Positions 1-10,105 are shown, numbered from the stretch's first letter. The stretch is 64,000 nucleotides of DNA from Shewanella aestuarii (GCF_011765625.1 NZ_CP050313.1:244501-308500); one strand, 5' to 3'. Numbers and translations are program-made. The notes: a model not told the origin generated them from the sequence alone.

Positions 1-1355
1 CCAGTCCAGAGGGTGAAGCGCCAATTATTTATGTCGATCGCCATTTAGTGCATGAGGTGACCTCACCACAGGCATTCAGTGGATTAAAGGTGGCTGGCCG
101 TCAATTACGTGCGCCTAAAAAAACCTTTGCGACCATGGATCATAACACATCCACCAAAAGTGCCAGCTTAGATGCATTAAGCTCAATGGCGCGCACCCAA
201 GTAGAGACTCTTGCACAAAATTGTAAAGATTTTGGTGTTCGTTTATATGATATTCATCATCCAAATCAAGGTATTGTCCATGTAATGGGGCCTGAATTAG
301 GTATCACCTTGCCCGGGGCAGTGATTGTATGTGGCGATTCACATACCGCGACTCACGGAGCTTTTGGTGCCTTGGCATTTGGTATCGGCACCTCTGAAGT
401 TGAGCATGTATTAGCAACCCAAACCTTACGTCAATTAAAAGCCAAAACCATGAAAGTGGAAGTGCGTGGCACAGTCACCGATGGTGTGACAGCTAAAGAT
501 ATTGTTTTAGCAATTATTGGTCGGGTAGGCATGGATGGCGGCACGGGCTACGTGGTTGAGTTTTGTGGTGAAGCCATTGAAGCTTTATCGATGGAAGGCC
601 GAATGACGTTATGTAACATGGCCATCGAAATGGGCGCTAAAGCAGGTATGGTTGCACCGGATCAAACGACCTTTGAGTATTTGAAAGGGCGTGAGTTTGC
701 TCCCAAAGGAGCTTTATGGGATCAAGCGGTTGCTACTTGGTCACAGCTTAAAACTGATGAAGGCGCTCAATTTGATGCTCAAGTGGTGCTAGAAGCCAAG
801 GACATTGCGCCGCAATTAACTTGGGGAACAAATCCTGGTCAAGTTGTGGCTATTGATGGCGTTGTACCAGATCCCGCTGATGAATCCAATATTGCTGAAC
901 GCAATAGCATGATAAAAGCCTTAGAGTACATTGCATTAACGCCGGGCACTAAAATGACCGATATTAGCATTAATAAGGTGTTTATTGGTTCGTGCACTAA
1001 TTCACGCATTGAAGATTTACGCTCTGCTGCTGCTCATGCTAAAAATCGTAAAGTAGCAGAAGGGGTGACCGCTATTGTGGTTCCCGGTTCGGGGCAAGTG
1101 AAACTGCAAGCTGAGGCTGAAGGCTTGGATAAAATTTTTATTGAAGCTGGCTTTGAGTGGCGTTTACCTGGGTGTTCAATGTGTTTAGCCATGAATGATG
1201 ACAGATTAGAGCCGGGCGATCGCTGTGCATCAACGAGTAATCGTAACTTTGAAGGCCGTCAAGGCCGTGGTAGTCGTACCCATTTAGTCAGCCCAGCAAT
1301 GGCGGCTGCAGCGGCAATTGCGGGTCACTTTGTTGATATTCGTCAACCATACTAA
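1..1355 (+). CDS. leuC: 3-isopropylmalate dehydratase large subunit (5' partial)
   Basis: LeuC forms isopropylmalate isomerase with LeuD in the cytoplasm and interconverts 2- and 3-isopropylmalate in leucine synthesis. The frame is open to the left edge (frame starting at base 3), reading into the family's conserved [16 protein letters not shown] segment, so only about 20 N-terminal residues lie outside the window. The first internal start-like codon (GTG at 48) is not the real start. The [4Fe-4S] ligands are visible: one Cys in FIGSCTNSR and two in GCSMCLAMN. The C-terminal [20 protein letters not shown] stretch is typical. leuD follows after 19 bases, so the two are co-transcribed. Identification is secure. 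Confidence 0.96.
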   Translation, partial: SPEGEAPIIYVDRHLVHEVTSPQAFSGLKVAGRQLRAPKKTFATMDHNTSTKSASLDALSSMARTQVETLAQNCKDFGVRLYDIHHPNQGIVHVMGPELGITLPGAVIVCGDSHTATHGAFGALAFGIGTSEVEHVLATQTLRQLKAKTMKVEVRGTVTDGVTAKDIVLAIIGRVGMDGGTGYVVEFCGEAIEALSMEGRMTLCNMAIEMGAKAGMVAPDQTTFEYLKGREFAPKGALWDQAVATWSQLKTDEGAQFDAQVVLEAKDIAPQLTWGTNPGQVVAIDGVVPDPADESNIAERNSMIKALEYIALTPGTKMTDISINKVFIGSCTNSRIEDLRSAAAHAKNRKVAEGVTAIVVPGSGQVKLQAEAEGLDKIFIEAGFEWRLPGCSMCLAMNDDRLEPGDRCASTSNRNFEGRQGRGSRTHLVSPAMAAAAAIAGHFVDIRQPY

Positions 1356-1374
1356 ACCGAGATAGGAGACTAAC

Positions 1375-1980
1375 ATGCAAGCATTTACTGCCCATACCGG
1401 TTTAGCGGTAACCATTGATAGCACGAATGTTGATACCGATCAGATTATTCCAAAACAGTTTTTATCAAAAGTCACTCGTGATGGATTCGGTATACATTTA
1501 TTTCACGATTGGCGTTATTTAGATGAGGCTGGTGATAAACCTAATCCTGATTTTGTGCTGAATCAGCCACGTTATCAGGGGGCATCAATTTTATTGGCTC
1601 AAGAAAATTTTGGTTGTGGTTCGAGTCGTGAACATGCTCCGTGGGCACTAGCCGATTTTGGTTTACGAGCGATTATCGCCCCAAGCTTTGCAGATATTTT
1701 TTATGGTAATTCGATTAACAATGGTCTCTTACCTGTCAAATTACCTGCAGAACAAGTACAGCAATTAATGGATGAAGTTGCAGCCAAAGAAGGTGCGCAG
1801 ATCACCGTTGATTTACAAGCATTAACTGTTACCTCCCCAACAGGAGTGGTATTTAGTTTTAGTCTTGCCGAGTCAGCGCGCCATAAGTTATTAAATGGTT
1901 TAGATGCAATTGGATTAACTTTATCGTTCGAGCAGCAAATTAGTGATTATGAAGAAAAGATACCTGCATGGTATGCATAA
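1375..1980 (+). CDS. leuD: 3-isopropylmalate dehydratase small subunit
   Basis: LeuD is the swivelling-domain subunit of isopropylmalate isomerase and works with LeuC. The 201-residue length is normal for proteobacterial LeuD. Family motifs are seen: [13 protein letters not shown] near residues 19-31 and [15 protein letters not shown] near 78-92. A GGAG-type ribosome site (ataggagac) sits just before the ATG. It is the last gene of the leu unit, because an intrinsic terminator follows the stop within 25 bases. Confidence 0.97.
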   Translation: MQAFTAHTGLAVTIDSTNVDTDQIIPKQFLSKVTRDGFGIHLFHDWRYLDEAGDKPNPDFVLNQPRYQGASILLAQENFGCGSSREHAPWALADFGLRAIIAPSFADIFYGNSINNGLLPVKLPAEQVQQLMDEVAAKEGAQITVDLQALTVTSPTGVVFSFSLAESARHKLLNGLDAIGLTLSFEQQISDYEEKIPAWYA

Positions 1981-2003
1981 TCGAACAATAATTGATTAGA
2001 ATC

Positions 2004-2030
2004 AAAACCCTTCATTTTGAAGGGTTTTTT
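2004..2030 (+). terminator. Intrinsic terminator of leuCD
   Basis: A 9-bp stem AACCCTTCA / TGAAGGGTT closes a TTT loop and is followed by a run of six T. It lies 24 bases after the leuD stop and ends the leucine operon transcript. Confidence 0.9.
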
Positions 2031-2240
2031 ATTGGGCGACTAATACAAATCATAATAAATAATTGATCATTCTAGCTTGTGAAAATACCTGATAACTGGG
2101 TTAGATTTTTTATCACACATTTTTCTACCCTATTTCTGTCCACTTATTTTCTGTGATAGGTATAAAAACTCACTGAACAAAACCAAATGTTAAATATTTG
2201 TTTGATTTTTGTTTTATGGTTGAATAGTGTGTATGACTAG

Positions 2241-2266
2241 TTCAATAGCACTTTGGTGTTATTGAA
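2241..2266 (+). promoter_or_regulatory. Inverted repeat upstream of diguanylate cyclase
   Basis: TTCAATAGCAC and GTGTTATTGAA form an 11-bp arm pair with one G-T wobble around a TTTG loop, 75 bases before the diguanylate cyclase start. No T-run follows, so this is not a standard terminator. It could be an operator or a leader RNA hairpin. The rest of the 2031-2240 spacer is AT-rich with no gene seen. Confidence 0.4.
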
Positions 2267-2340
2267 CGAATAAAAAGTCAGTCTTTTGAGCATTTAATGT
2301 GATGTAACAGTCTAAAAATAATAAAAGTAACGGATCCTTT

Positions 2341-3936
2341 ATGAAATTATCTTTTCGGTTGTCATTATTTTTGGTGATGACTTTGGTGTCTTTAGTGCCC
2401 ATTTTATCTCTTGGTTTTTGGTCAGTTCATTCCTCAGTGGAACAAGAATACCAAACCATCGAAGAAAAACACTTACTGTTGGCGAATCATATTTCACAAA
2501 CGTTAGACCGCTATGCTATTGATGCTTTAGCTATATTTAGACGTGCAACTGAGTCTGTCAGCCAAAATACGATCAATCCTGCAATGGTCAAATTACTGCA
2601 AGATGTTGATGTTATTTCTCTTGGGCAATACAGCCCGCAAGGTGAACGTTTAATGGTCTTGTTCGGCACAGAAAGTAGCCAACCGTTAAGTTTAATTTCA
2701 GAAGATGGACCATTTAAGTTAAGTCATAATATTGCCAATAATACAACGAGTAGCTATTTCACCTCAGTTCACAAAGTGAGTGGTGGTTCACCAAGCTTGT
2801 ATATGATCCGTCAAGACTCGAAAGGTATTTGGCTGGCAGCCCTTCACACCCATTATATTAGCCAGTTGCAATCTGAGGTTAAGCTTGGCCAAAATGGGTA
2901 TGCAGCTATCGTTGATGGGGTGGGTAATGTGCTCGCTCATCCCAATGAACAATGGCAAGCAGAAGCTAGAAATATCAGTGACATTAGTATTATCCAGCAA
3001 ATGATAGCTGGGCAATCTGGTGTTAGTGAGTTTTATTCGCCAGCGGTTGAGGCGGATATGATAGCGGCATACAGCACTGTGCCTAAAACGGGTTGGGGCG
3101 TGATGCTACCGCAACCGATAAGTGAGCTCTATTCTCGCATACAGCCAAAATTAATCTTAATTGGCATATTAGCGGTCACGTCTTTAGTTATTGCCCTATT
3201 AGCATCTTGGTGGCTATCAGGTTTGATTAGTCGTCCGATTAACATTTTGGCGCGTAACTCGAATCAATTAGCGAAAGCAGAGCCTCATTACCATCCATAT
3301 CCTTATTCTGGGGTAAAAGTGTCTGAGTTTATGGATGCATTTGAACAGTTTGATCAAATGGCAGATAAAATACGCCTTAACCAACAAGAGTTGGAACATA
3401 AAGTGGTTGAACGAACTGCTGAAATAGCTAAAGCTAAAGCCGATGTCATTTATATGGCAAACCACGATACGGTAACCGGATTACCTAACCGAATGGCTAT
3501 TCGCCAACAATTACAGCAACAACTTCAAGCTCAGCAAGCATTTGCTGTGTTATTTATTGATTTAGACGGCTTTAAAGTGATTAATGACACTTATGGTCAT
3601 GCTGTAGGTGACGCCATTTTAAATCAAGTCGCCTTAAGAAGTGCTGCGTTATTAAATGCTGATGATGTTATCGCACGTTACGGTGGTGATGAATTTGTGG
3701 TGATGCTACCCAATTCACCCAATACCTTAATGGCGAACAAAGTGGCTAATTCAATTTTGAATAGTATTAAGCGTCCATACGAAATAGAAGGCATGGTGAT
3801 GTCGATAAGTGCCTGTATTGGTGTTGCGGTGGCAACGGAGAATGAATTCAGTGTTGATGCGCTCATTCATCGCGCTGATATTGCTATGTATCAAGCAAAA
3901 CACAATGGTAAAGATCAGGTTAAAATTGCATCGTAA
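2341..3936 (+). CDS. Membrane diguanylate cyclase with periplasmic Cache-type sensor
   Basis: This protein should make cyclic di-GMP from two GTP under control of a periplasmic signal. Residues about 1-30 form a first membrane segment. A long periplasmic part (about 35-270) resembles a double-Cache sensor. A second membrane segment at about 272-293 leads to a HAMP-like linker (SRPINILARNSNQL) and a short coiled coil. The GGDEF domain fills the last 165 residues, with the active loop GGDEF intact at 448-452. The inhibitory RxxD site, five residues upstream of the loop, reads NADD, so product inhibition is probably absent. There is no EAL domain. The gene stands alone; its ligand is unknown. 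Confidence 0.9.
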   Translation: MKLSFRLSLFLVMTLVSLVPILSLGFWSVHSSVEQEYQTIEEKHLLLANHISQTLDRYAIDALAIFRRATESVSQNTINPAMVKLLQDVDVISLGQYSPQGERLMVLFGTESSQPLSLISEDGPFKLSHNIANNTTSSYFTSVHKVSGGSPSLYMIRQDSKGIWLAALHTHYISQLQSEVKLGQNGYAAIVDGVGNVLAHPNEQWQAEARNISDISIIQQMIAGQSGVSEFYSPAVEADMIAAYSTVPKTGWGVMLPQPISELYSRIQPKLILIGILAVTSLVIALLASWWLSGLISRPINILARNSNQLAKAEPHYHPYPYSGVKVSEFMDAFEQFDQMADKIRLNQQELEHKVVERTAEIAKAKADVIYMANHDTVTGLPNRMAIRQQLQQQLQAQQAFAVLFIDLDGFKVINDTYGHAVGDAILNQVALRSAALLNADDVIARYGGDEFVVMLPNSPNTLMANKVANSILNSIKRPYEIEGMVMSISACIGVAVATENEFSVDALIHRADIAMYQAKHNGKDQVKIAS

Positions 3937-4055
3937 GTTTGGATTTGTCTGAGAATATTAAACTTTGGCCGATATTTTTCACAGAATTAGAGTACGTTTT
4001 TATTTTAATGTGATAAAAGTAGGCAAATGTAGTCACTGGTTGATATTGCTCGTAT

Positions 4056-4514
4056 ATGGATAAAAAAGATCTCAAGCTGCTCGATATTTTACAATCTCAA
4101 GGTCGAATTCCAATTTCAGATTTGGCTGATAAGCTGAATATGTCAGACACTCCATGTTTACGCAGAGTAAAAAAACTGGAACAAGATAAGGTTATTAAAG
4201 GTTATTGCGCACAGTTAGACAGTCAAAAGTTAGGCTGGAATGTTACCGTGTATGCTTTTATTCGCTTAACCAACCCGACAGAAGCGGCTTCGGAAGAGTT
4301 TGAATTAGCGATAGCAAAGTTTGCTCAGGTGATGGAGTGTTCAGCGGTGACTGGTGCAGATGATTATCTATTAAAAATTGTTGCTAAAGACCTTGCAAGT
4401 TATCAACGCTTTGAAAAATCAGTACTAGGCTCTTTACCCTGTGTTGCCAACATAAATTCTACTTTGGTATTAAAACAACACCTAAGCAGAACCGGTTTAC
4501 CTCTTAGCGATTAA
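4056..4514 (+). CDS. Lrp/AsnC family transcriptional regulator
   Basis: This is a 152-residue DNA-binding regulator of the feast/famine type. The N-terminal winged helix-turn-helix is visible at about 4-60 (ISDLADKLNMSDTPCLRRVK), followed by a RAM/AsnC_trans ligand-binding and oligomerisation domain. Such proteins usually sense an amino acid. The effector cannot be told from the sequence, and it is not Lrp itself, which is longer and almost invariant. No amino-acid gene is adjacent. A bidirectional terminator follows the stop. Confidence 0.88.
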   Translation: MDKKDLKLLDILQSQGRIPISDLADKLNMSDTPCLRRVKKLEQDKVIKGYCAQLDSQKLGWNVTVYAFIRLTNPTEAASEEFELAIAKFAQVMECSAVTGADDYLLKIVAKDLASYQRFEKSVLGSLPCVANINSTLVLKQHLSRTGLPLSD

Positions 4515-4550
4515 TGCTGCCTTTCGTCTAAGCATTTGGGAATGAGTGGA

Positions 4551-4584
4551 AAAAACAGCATCGCTTTTGGCGATGCTGTTTTTG
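4551..4584. terminator. Bidirectional intrinsic terminator
   Basis: AACAGCATCGC and GCGATGCTGTT form an 11-bp stem around TTTTG, with a T-run on the plus side and an A-run on the other. It separates the converging lrp-type gene and DUF2959 lipoprotein gene. Confidence 0.85.
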
Positions 4585-4616
4585 TTAATGCTATAAGTGA
4601 GACACTACAAGCTAGA

Positions 4617-5267
4617 TTAGCTGCCTTGCTCCATAGATTCGATAAACTTGTTTGATTCAGCAATCGATTTGTTCATTTCATTGATCAAGCTAGAAATGTC
4701 TGATTGTAAGCTTGTAAACTCGCCTTTAATGGCACCGATGGCTTGGGCATTTAAGTTATGTTTTAAGTACAGCATATTGTCTTTCATTGCCGTTAAAATG
4801 GGTGGCATTTTTGCTTCTGCGCGGCGCATGCTTTTAACTAAAGACTGATAAGAGCGCTGAGTTTCTTTTAACTTAGCCGCACTGTTGCGACGTAAACTGG
4901 CTTTGCTTATTTCATCGATTTCAGACTGCCATTCTTCAAAAAGTGCTTGTGCAACATCTTCTACTTTATCTATCCGGTTGCTGACTTCATCGGCGGCAGA
5001 TTGAGCCGATTCATATTCATCGGTGGCTTTGTTGTAGGCTTTTTCTAAATCGCCGCCATCAAAAGCCAGTAAGGCTTGCATTTCTTCCAGGGCTGAGCTG
5101 AATTGCTGTTGCGCTTCTTCTTGCGATTCTTTGGCATCCTGAACGCGATCAACCATGATATCGCGTTTATGGTAACCCACTTTTTCCATCGCGCCGTAAT
5201 AAGCACTTTGACAACCTGCTAAAGCCAAACTGCTGGCTAACAGTGTTGTTAAAACCCATTTGTTCAT
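4617..5267 (-). CDS. DUF2959-family lipoprotein
   Basis: A 216-residue lipoprotein: a signal peptide with the lipobox LAGC puts the acylated Cys at residue 19. The remainder is almost entirely helical and rich in Glu, Gln, Lys and Ala, suggesting coiled coils between about 45-130 and 140-215. The composition and the YGAMEKVGYHKRDIMVDRV segment match DUF2959 proteins, whose function is not established. The +2 residue after Cys is Gln, so outer-membrane sorting is likely. It ends at the shared terminator and has a good ribosome site (gggagaaataag). Confidence 0.8.
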   Translation of the reverse strand: MNKWVLTTLLASSLALAGCQSAYYGAMEKVGYHKRDIMVDRVQDAKESQEEAQQQFSSALEEMQALLAFDGGDLEKAYNKATDEYESAQSAADEVSNRIDKVEDVAQALFEEWQSEIDEISKASLRRNSAAKLKETQRSYQSLVKSMRRAEAKMPPILTAMKDNMLYLKHNLNAQAIGAIKGEFTSLQSDISSLINEMNKSIAESNKFIESMEQGS

Positions 5268-5314
5268 CTTATTTCTCCCAGCTAATTAGTTTGGATTTAA
5301 GTTAGATGTGTATT

Positions 5315-5548
5315 TTAGTTTGGTTTCGACGACGATGCGTATCTAGCGGCATCGATAATGCTCCATAAATGGAAAATACCGCCAATAATAGCTGGAATAA
5401 TTAATACCCAGAAAAAGTAACTCACAACGGTAATGCTAAAAAATAATAGCGCAGCCAAAATGCGCCCTTGTAAAAGTTGCCCTAAACCGGGCCAGAATAA
5501 GCTAGCGATGGCGGCAATCACATTACCAGCAGAACCTTGTTGTGACAT
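5315..5548 (-). CDS. Small two-helix membrane protein
   Basis: A 77-residue hydrophobic protein with a WPGLGQLLQGR turn that resembles TM2-type or related small membrane families. Two membrane helices are evident at about 9-25 and 32-60. The frame continues 13 codons upstream, but the ATG at 5548 is preceded by an AAAGGACGA ribosome site at good spacing, so I chose that start. It lies just upstream of the lipoprotein gene on the same strand and may share its transcript. Function unknown. Confidence 0.7.
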   Translation of the reverse strand: MSQQGSAGNVIAAIASLFWPGLGQLLQGRILAALLFFSITVVSYFFWVLIIPAIIGGIFHLWSIIDAARYASSSKPN

Positions 5549-5701
5549 AAATTCGTCCTTTTGAAATGGCATATCTTCATCTAGCAATAGAAGATGTGTG
5601 GATATATATCAATTGTTAGTGCATTTGTTATAACATTGTACGATGTTGAAATGTGATTACAATGAATATCTTATCTCAGGTTATTCTAAACAAGGATAAA
5701 T

Positions 5702-6727
5702 ATGTCCAACAGTAACCGAATGTTTTCAGTACAGCGTTTTTTTGTCGGTGTGTGGCATTTCTTATTACACCTCAAGCAGCGTTTAATAGAAGACCAAATC
5801 AATATTCGCGCAGGACATTTAACCTACGTCACCTTACTCTCGTTAGTGCCCATGGTTGCCGTAACCATGTCGATGTTATCGGCCTTTCCTGTATTTAAAG
5901 GGATCCGAGAGCACATTGAGAGTTTTATATACGAAAACTTTTTACCTGCTGCGGGTGATACAGTACAAGTGTATATTAATGAGTTTGTCGCCAACGCTTC
6001 TAAAGGCACTTTTGTTGGTATTGCTGCGCTAGTGGTCGTAGCCATTATGCTGATTTCTGCCATTGATAAGTCGCTCAACAGCATTTGGCGAGTAACGGAA
6101 AAACGCTCTTATGTGGTGTCATTTTCAATGTACTGGATGGTATTAACATTAGGGCCTGTGCTCATTGGTGCCAGTATTGCCGCTACCTCATATGTGGTGT
6201 CGTTAAAGCTGCTTAGCGATACAGAGCTTTCTGGTTTGTTACCTTGGCTGGTCAAACGTTTACCTATGATGTTTTCTGTGGCGTCGATATTATTGCTTTA
6301 TATGGTGGTGCCGAATAAAAAAGTGCGCTTTTGGCATGCCCTGTTAGGCGCGATTGTTGCAGCGGTGTTGTTTGAAGCCGGTAAAAAAGGCTTTGCCTTT
6401 TACGTGACACAATTTCCAAGCTATGAAGCTATTTATGGTGCCTTAGCCGTTATTCCTATCATGTTTGTTTGGGTGTATTTATCTTGGATGATTGTGTTGT
6501 TGGGGGCAGTGATCACGGCTGCTTTACCTGAATATTTAGATAAACATGTCGAGCATTTATTGCATCATTTAAAGCCTGAGCATACTACGAATGACGTCGC
6601 TGAAGAGTCGTCAGACACTGGACTAGCTGGTAGTGCTAAATCAAGTTCAGTTGACGCTAGCGCGACTCAATCTAGCATAGCTAAGCAAAACGATACTCGT
6701 CCTTCATCAGAAGTAAACCATGGCTAG
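5702..6727 (+). CDS. yihY: YihY/BrkB family inner-membrane protein
   Basis: A polytopic inner-membrane protein of the YihY (UPF0761, BrkB-like) family. At 341 residues it has about six membrane segments between residues 35 and 275 and a hydrophilic tail of about 65 residues rich in Ser, Ala and Thr. Early family signatures are present: [16 protein letters not shown] at about 37-52 and [19 protein letters not shown] near 240-258. Molecular function is not settled. The stop overlaps the next gene by 8 bases (ATGGCTAG), indicating translational coupling. In enteric bacteria yihY also precedes dtd. Confidence 0.92.
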   Translation: MSNSNRMFSVQRFFVGVWHFLLHLKQRLIEDQINIRAGHLTYVTLLSLVPMVAVTMSMLSAFPVFKGIREHIESFIYENFLPAAGDTVQVYINEFVANASKGTFVGIAALVVVAIMLISAIDKSLNSIWRVTEKRSYVVSFSMYWMVLTLGPVLIGASIAATSYVVSLKLLSDTELSGLLPWLVKRLPMMFSVASILLLYMVVPNKKVRFWHALLGAIVAAVLFEAGKKGFAFYVTQFPSYEAIYGALAVIPIMFVWVYLSWMIVLLGAVITAALPEYLDKHVEHLLHHLKPEHTTNDVAEESSDTGLAGSAKSSSVDASATQSSIAKQNDTRPSSEVNHG

Positions 6728-7667
6728 GCTGGCATTTATTGGTCAAAGCTTTATTGAAGTTAATCCGGGCGTGCAATTATCGGTGTCACAATATGGCCTA
6801 ATTGGTGCTAAGCCCGTGGTTTATTTGCATGGTGGGCCAGGAGCTGGATGCCATGCGGCTGATGTGGCCTTGTTTGATAACCTAGACTTGCAGGTTTTTT
6901 TTATTGATCAACGCCATTGTGGGCGATCAACTAAAATGGCTAATTTAGCCTCGCATACTTTAATAGAATTAATTGATGATATTGATACAGTTAGGCGCTA
7001 TTTTGGTGTGGAACAATGGGCGGTCACTGGTGGCTCATATGGTGCAACCTTAGGTTGGCTTTATAGTGGGCTTTATCCTGATCGTGTGAGCGAACAAGTA
7101 TTGTGGGGATTATTTTTAGCCACTCCTAAGGCGCGAGATTGGCTTTACAGTCCCCATGGTGCGGCGCTTTTTTTTGCAGATGACTATGCTGAGTTTATTC
7201 AGCCTCTTTATCAATATTGCTCATGGTTTGAACAAGCAGATGTACAATCCATTTTATCTGGCTATGGGCAGCTTCTGTCATCGATTGATGACAGTATTTG
7301 TGCCGAGTCGGTTAAAGCATGGAACCAATGGGAGTTGACTCTCGCCTCACCAAATCAATCTCGTATTTTTGTTTTATCTAGTGAACTTTATGATTTAGCT
7401 AAAATTGAGCATCATCATGCTGAGCATGACTACTTTAATGCAGTAAGGCTATTTGAAACCGTCACACCATCGATTACCGCTAAAACGACCCTGATACAGG
7501 GTGAGTTTGATTGGATCTGCCCTCAACATTTATTGATGCCATTTTTGGCTAACGTGACACACTCAAATTTAATTTTCGATGAAGTTAAATCCGGTTATCA
7601 CGGTTTAAATGATGCTAAGATGCAAGCCAGAGTGATGCAAAAAATACAATACATGGCGCAAAATTAA
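6720..7667 (+). CDS. Alpha/beta hydrolase, proline iminopeptidase-like (S33)
   Basis: A cytoplasmic 315-residue alpha/beta hydrolase close to proline iminopeptidases. The oxyanion motif HGGPGAG is at about 39-45, the DQR motif at 62-64, the nucleophile elbow GGSYGA at about 103-108 (Ser in the middle), a catalytic Asp candidate in GEFDWICP near 260, and the His in GYHGLND near 300. The elbow is GGSYG rather than the usual GGSWG, so the exact substrate is uncertain. No signal peptide is present. It is coupled to yihY by an 8-base overlap. Confidence 0.82.
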   Translation: MARLAFIGQSFIEVNPGVQLSVSQYGLIGAKPVVYLHGGPGAGCHAADVALFDNLDLQVFFIDQRHCGRSTKMANLASHTLIELIDDIDTVRRYFGVEQWAVTGGSYGATLGWLYSGLYPDRVSEQVLWGLFLATPKARDWLYSPHGAALFFADDYAEFIQPLYQYCSWFEQADVQSILSGYGQLLSSIDDSICAESVKAWNQWELTLASPNQSRIFVLSSELYDLAKIEHHHAEHDYFNAVRLFETVTPSITAKTTLIQGEFDWICPQHLLMPFLANVTHSNLIFDEVKSGYHGLNDAKMQARVMQKIQYMAQN

Positions 7668-7711
7668 CTGCGTCTAACCGAATGTTTCATCAAAGAAAAC
7701 TTGGGAGTTAT

Positions 7712-8278
7712 ATGAAAAAGCTATTCTTATTTGGCTGTTTATTCGCACTAACAGCATGTTCAGCGACATCAACTGACACGACGGTGGCTGCGAGTAATCG
7801 AGCACCGACTCAAGTTAATATGCAAGGGATGAGCAATGAGGATGCAACCGATACATTATTGCAAGCATTGGTAAAAGCTAATTACCTAGCCGACAAAGTG
7901 GGCCCTAATCGTGTTGCGGTGCAATTGGGGGAACGACAGTTTGTCTTACAACCTAGTATGAACCCAGAAGCCATTGATCGTATTTTAGCGAATCGTTTTT
8001 TTGCTGTGCATCCGCAACTGCAAAGCAGTAAAGAGTTGTTGTTATTAATTGGCCAATTAAATCAAAAGCTCAATTTTGCTAAGTTTTTTATTCGTGAAAA
8101 CGGTGCCATTATTCAAGTTCAAAGCAGTGCAACATTTGTTGGTACCATGGAATTGGAAGAGCTACGCCGCTTTTTATTATGGACTGATGAGGGACTACTG
8201 CAAGTGGCGAAGTCCATGCCTGCTGACAGCGAAAAGCTTATTAAACCAATCCCAGTGATGCAACATCCACAAGATTAA
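7712..8278 (+). CDS. Putative lipoprotein, unknown family
   Basis: A 188-residue predicted lipoprotein. The frame is open for ten codons upstream, but ATG 7712 has a gggag ribosome site and begins a proper signal peptide (MKKLFLFGCLFALTAC) with lipobox LTAC and Cys at 16. The mature part has no family motif I recognise; it is mixed alpha/beta with a central region containing several Leu-rich helices. It lies between the S33 hydrolase and dtd with a short gap on each side, so it is part of the yihY-dtd transcript. Confidence 0.75.
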   Translation: MKKLFLFGCLFALTACSATSTDTTVAASNRAPTQVNMQGMSNEDATDTLLQALVKANYLADKVGPNRVAVQLGERQFVLQPSMNPEAIDRILANRFFAVHPQLQSSKELLLLIGQLNQKLNFAKFFIRENGAIIQVQSSATFVGTMELEELRRFLLWTDEGLLQVAKSMPADSEKLIKPIPVMQHPQD

Positions 8279-8295
8279 TGAGCGAATAACTCAAG

Positions 8296-8733
8296 ATGAT
8301 TGGATTAATTCAGCGTGTTAAACACGCCAAAGTTACCGTAGCAGATGAAACCATAGGTGAAATTGATCAAGGGTTATTAGTGCTACTTGGGGTTGAGCGA
8401 GAAGATAACCTCGAAAAAATGCAAAAGTTAGCGACTAAAATCACCAAGTATCGAGTGTTTAGTGATGATGCAGGCAAGATGAATCTGAATGTGGCGCAGG
8501 TGGGAGGTAAATTACTGGTGGTATCGCAATTTACCTTAGCTGCGGATACGGGGCGGGGTTTGCGGCCTAGTTTTTCTGGGGCGGCAACGCCCGAACAAGC
8601 CAATGAATTATATTTAGCATTTGTGGCTTATTGCCGTGAGCTAGGCATAGAAACCCAAACCGGGAGTTTTGGTGCCGATATGCAAGTGTCGCTGGTTAAT
8701 GATGGTCCAGTGACATTTAACTTATCGGTATAA
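8296..8733 (+). CDS. dtd: D-aminoacyl-tRNA deacylase
   Basis: DTD hydrolyses D-amino acids wrongly attached to tRNA, and also Gly-tRNA(Ala). Its length of 145 residues is exactly typical. It starts [15 protein letters not shown]. The two signature motifs are present: SQFTL at about 77-81, and NDGPVT near the C-terminus, which supplies the cross-subunit Gly-cisPro. It is 17 bases after the lipoprotein gene and 16 bases before a YiiD-type gene, the same neighbours as in Escherichia coli. Confidence 0.96.
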   Translation: MIGLIQRVKHAKVTVADETIGEIDQGLLVLLGVEREDNLEKMQKLATKITKYRVFSDDAGKMNLNVAQVGGKLLVVSQFTLAADTGRGLRPSFSGAATPEQANELYLAFVAYCRELGIETQTGSFGADMQVSLVNDGPVTFNLSV

Positions 8734-8749
8734 CTTTCGAAGAGGCACA

Positions 8750-9238
8750 ATGGTGGCAGAGTTAGCATTAATTGAACAGCTTGAAACCACTTGGCATCAA
8801 ACCATTCCATTGAGTGAGTTCATGCAGGTAAAGGTGCATAGGTTTATGCCGCCAAGTGCAGATAAAACCACGCCTTCAGTATTAGTGACGACTGCACCTT
8901 TAGCTCCCAATATTAATCTACATAACACCATGTTTGCAGGCAGTATTTATACGTTAATGACATTAACTGGTTGGGGCATGGTGTGGTTGCAACAAAAACT
9001 AGCCGGTCAGCAAGGCGATATTGTCCTTGCAGATGCACAAGTTAAGTATCTCGCACCTGTTACGCATCAACCAACGGCTAAGGTGATTTGGCCCAGCAAT
9101 GACAAGACAACCACAGATCTAACCGCATTAGCGCGTGGCAAGCGAGTTAAGGTGGCGCTAACGGTCGAGTTATACAGCCAAGATACCTTATGCGCCACGT
9201 TTACTGGGATATATGTGTCTCTGCCAGTTAAGCGTTAG
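8750..9238 (+). CDS. YiiD C-terminal-type hotdog thioesterase
   Basis: A 162-residue protein matching the C-terminal putative thioesterase (hotdog) domain of E. coli YiiD/FabY. The diagnostic segment is NLHNTMFAGSIYTLMTLTGWGM at about 62-83. The E. coli protein has an additional N-terminal acetyltransferase domain that is missing here, so this is the stand-alone form. The start ATG has a gaagagg ribosome site. Context (yihY, dtd, then this gene) matches the enteric order. Its substrate is unknown but probably an acyl thioester. Confidence 0.8.
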   Translation: MVAELALIEQLETTWHQTIPLSEFMQVKVHRFMPPSADKTTPSVLVTTAPLAPNINLHNTMFAGSIYTLMTLTGWGMVWLQQKLAGQQGDIVLADAQVKYLAPVTHQPTAKVIWPSNDKTTTDLTALARGKRVKVALTVELYSQDTLCATFTGIYVSLPVKR

Positions 9239-9424
9239 CTGTGATTCGACTATCCTAAATTCGCAAAATATTATCGATTGCCCACACTGTTAACTGCTGC
9301 GCAAAATCGCTTCAGCCCCCTACAGTTACTGAGAACTTATTTTCCAAGAGGAATAACATTCGATTTAATAGAATTATTTTGGCGATTAATTGCACTTTTT
9401 GTTTTATAAAATCGCAAATAATAT

Positions 9425-9457
9425 AAGTTCATCAAAGCAGGATGAACTGATTTTTTT
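9425..9457 (+). promoter_or_regulatory. Terminator-like hairpin just before azoR
   Basis: AGTTCATC / GATGAACT form an 8-bp perfect stem around AAAGCAG, then GA and seven T. It ends 16 bases before the azoR ATG, so it could either stop read-through from the dtd transcript or act as an attenuator in the azoR leader. The 9239-9424 spacer upstream holds no visible gene. Confidence 0.55.
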
Positions 9458-9472
9458 ATTGAGGGTAGTAAG

Positions 9473-10066
9473 ATGAAAAGTGTATTAATGTTGAAGTCGA
9501 GTATTTTAGGTGATCATTCTCAATCATCAATGTTAATGGATAGCTTGGCCGGCCTTTGGCGAGAGCAAGGCGCTCATATCACTCAGCGTGATTTAGCAGT
9601 AGAAGCAATACCTCTACTTGATGGTGAATTGGCCACAGGCTTACGTGGTGGTGACAATCTGTCCGCGCGTCAGTTAGAAGCCATTACTTTATCCAATGAA
9701 CTCATTGCTGAGCTTAAAGCTAATGACATCATAGTGATTGGTGCGCCTATGTATAACTTTATGATCCCAACCCAATTAAAGGCGTGGATTGATTTCATCG
9801 CTCGAGCGGGTGAAACCTTTAAATATACTGAAGCGGGTGTGCAAGGATTGGTTACCGGTAAGCGTGCCATTGTCGTTACCTCTCGTGGTGGTATGCATAA
9901 AGATAATGGCAGCGATCATCTTGTGCCTTATTTGAAAACCGTACTTGGTTTTATCGGTATTAATGAGGTTGAGTTTGTTTATGCTGAAGGCCTTAATATG
10001 GGGCCGGATAGTGCAGAAGAAGGTATCAGTAGTGCCAAACAAGCACTGCAAAATCTAGCTTTGTAG
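9473..10066 (+). CDS. azoR: FMN-dependent NADH:quinone/azo oxidoreductase
   Basis: A cytoplasmic flavodoxin-like enzyme that reduces quinones and azo compounds with NADH and FMN. At 197 residues it has the AzoR length. Motifs seen: the FMN phosphate loop [12 protein letters not shown] near residues 8-19, the [16 protein letters not shown] block at about 97-112, and RGGMH near 139-143, all typical of AzoR. A gagggtag ribosome site precedes the ATG. It stands alone between two hairpins, and redox or quinone-stress control is plausible but not shown. Confidence 0.94.
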   Translation: MKSVLMLKSSILGDHSQSSMLMDSLAGLWREQGAHITQRDLAVEAIPLLDGELATGLRGGDNLSARQLEAITLSNELIAELKANDIIVIGAPMYNFMIPTQLKAWIDFIARAGETFKYTEAGVQGLVTGKRAIVVTSRGGMHKDNGSDHLVPYLKTVLGFIGINEVEFVYAEGLNMGPDSAEEGISSAKQALQNLAL

Positions 10067-10105
10067 TAGAAAATCCACGATTTAACTTGTTGCCCGTAAG
10101 TCCTC

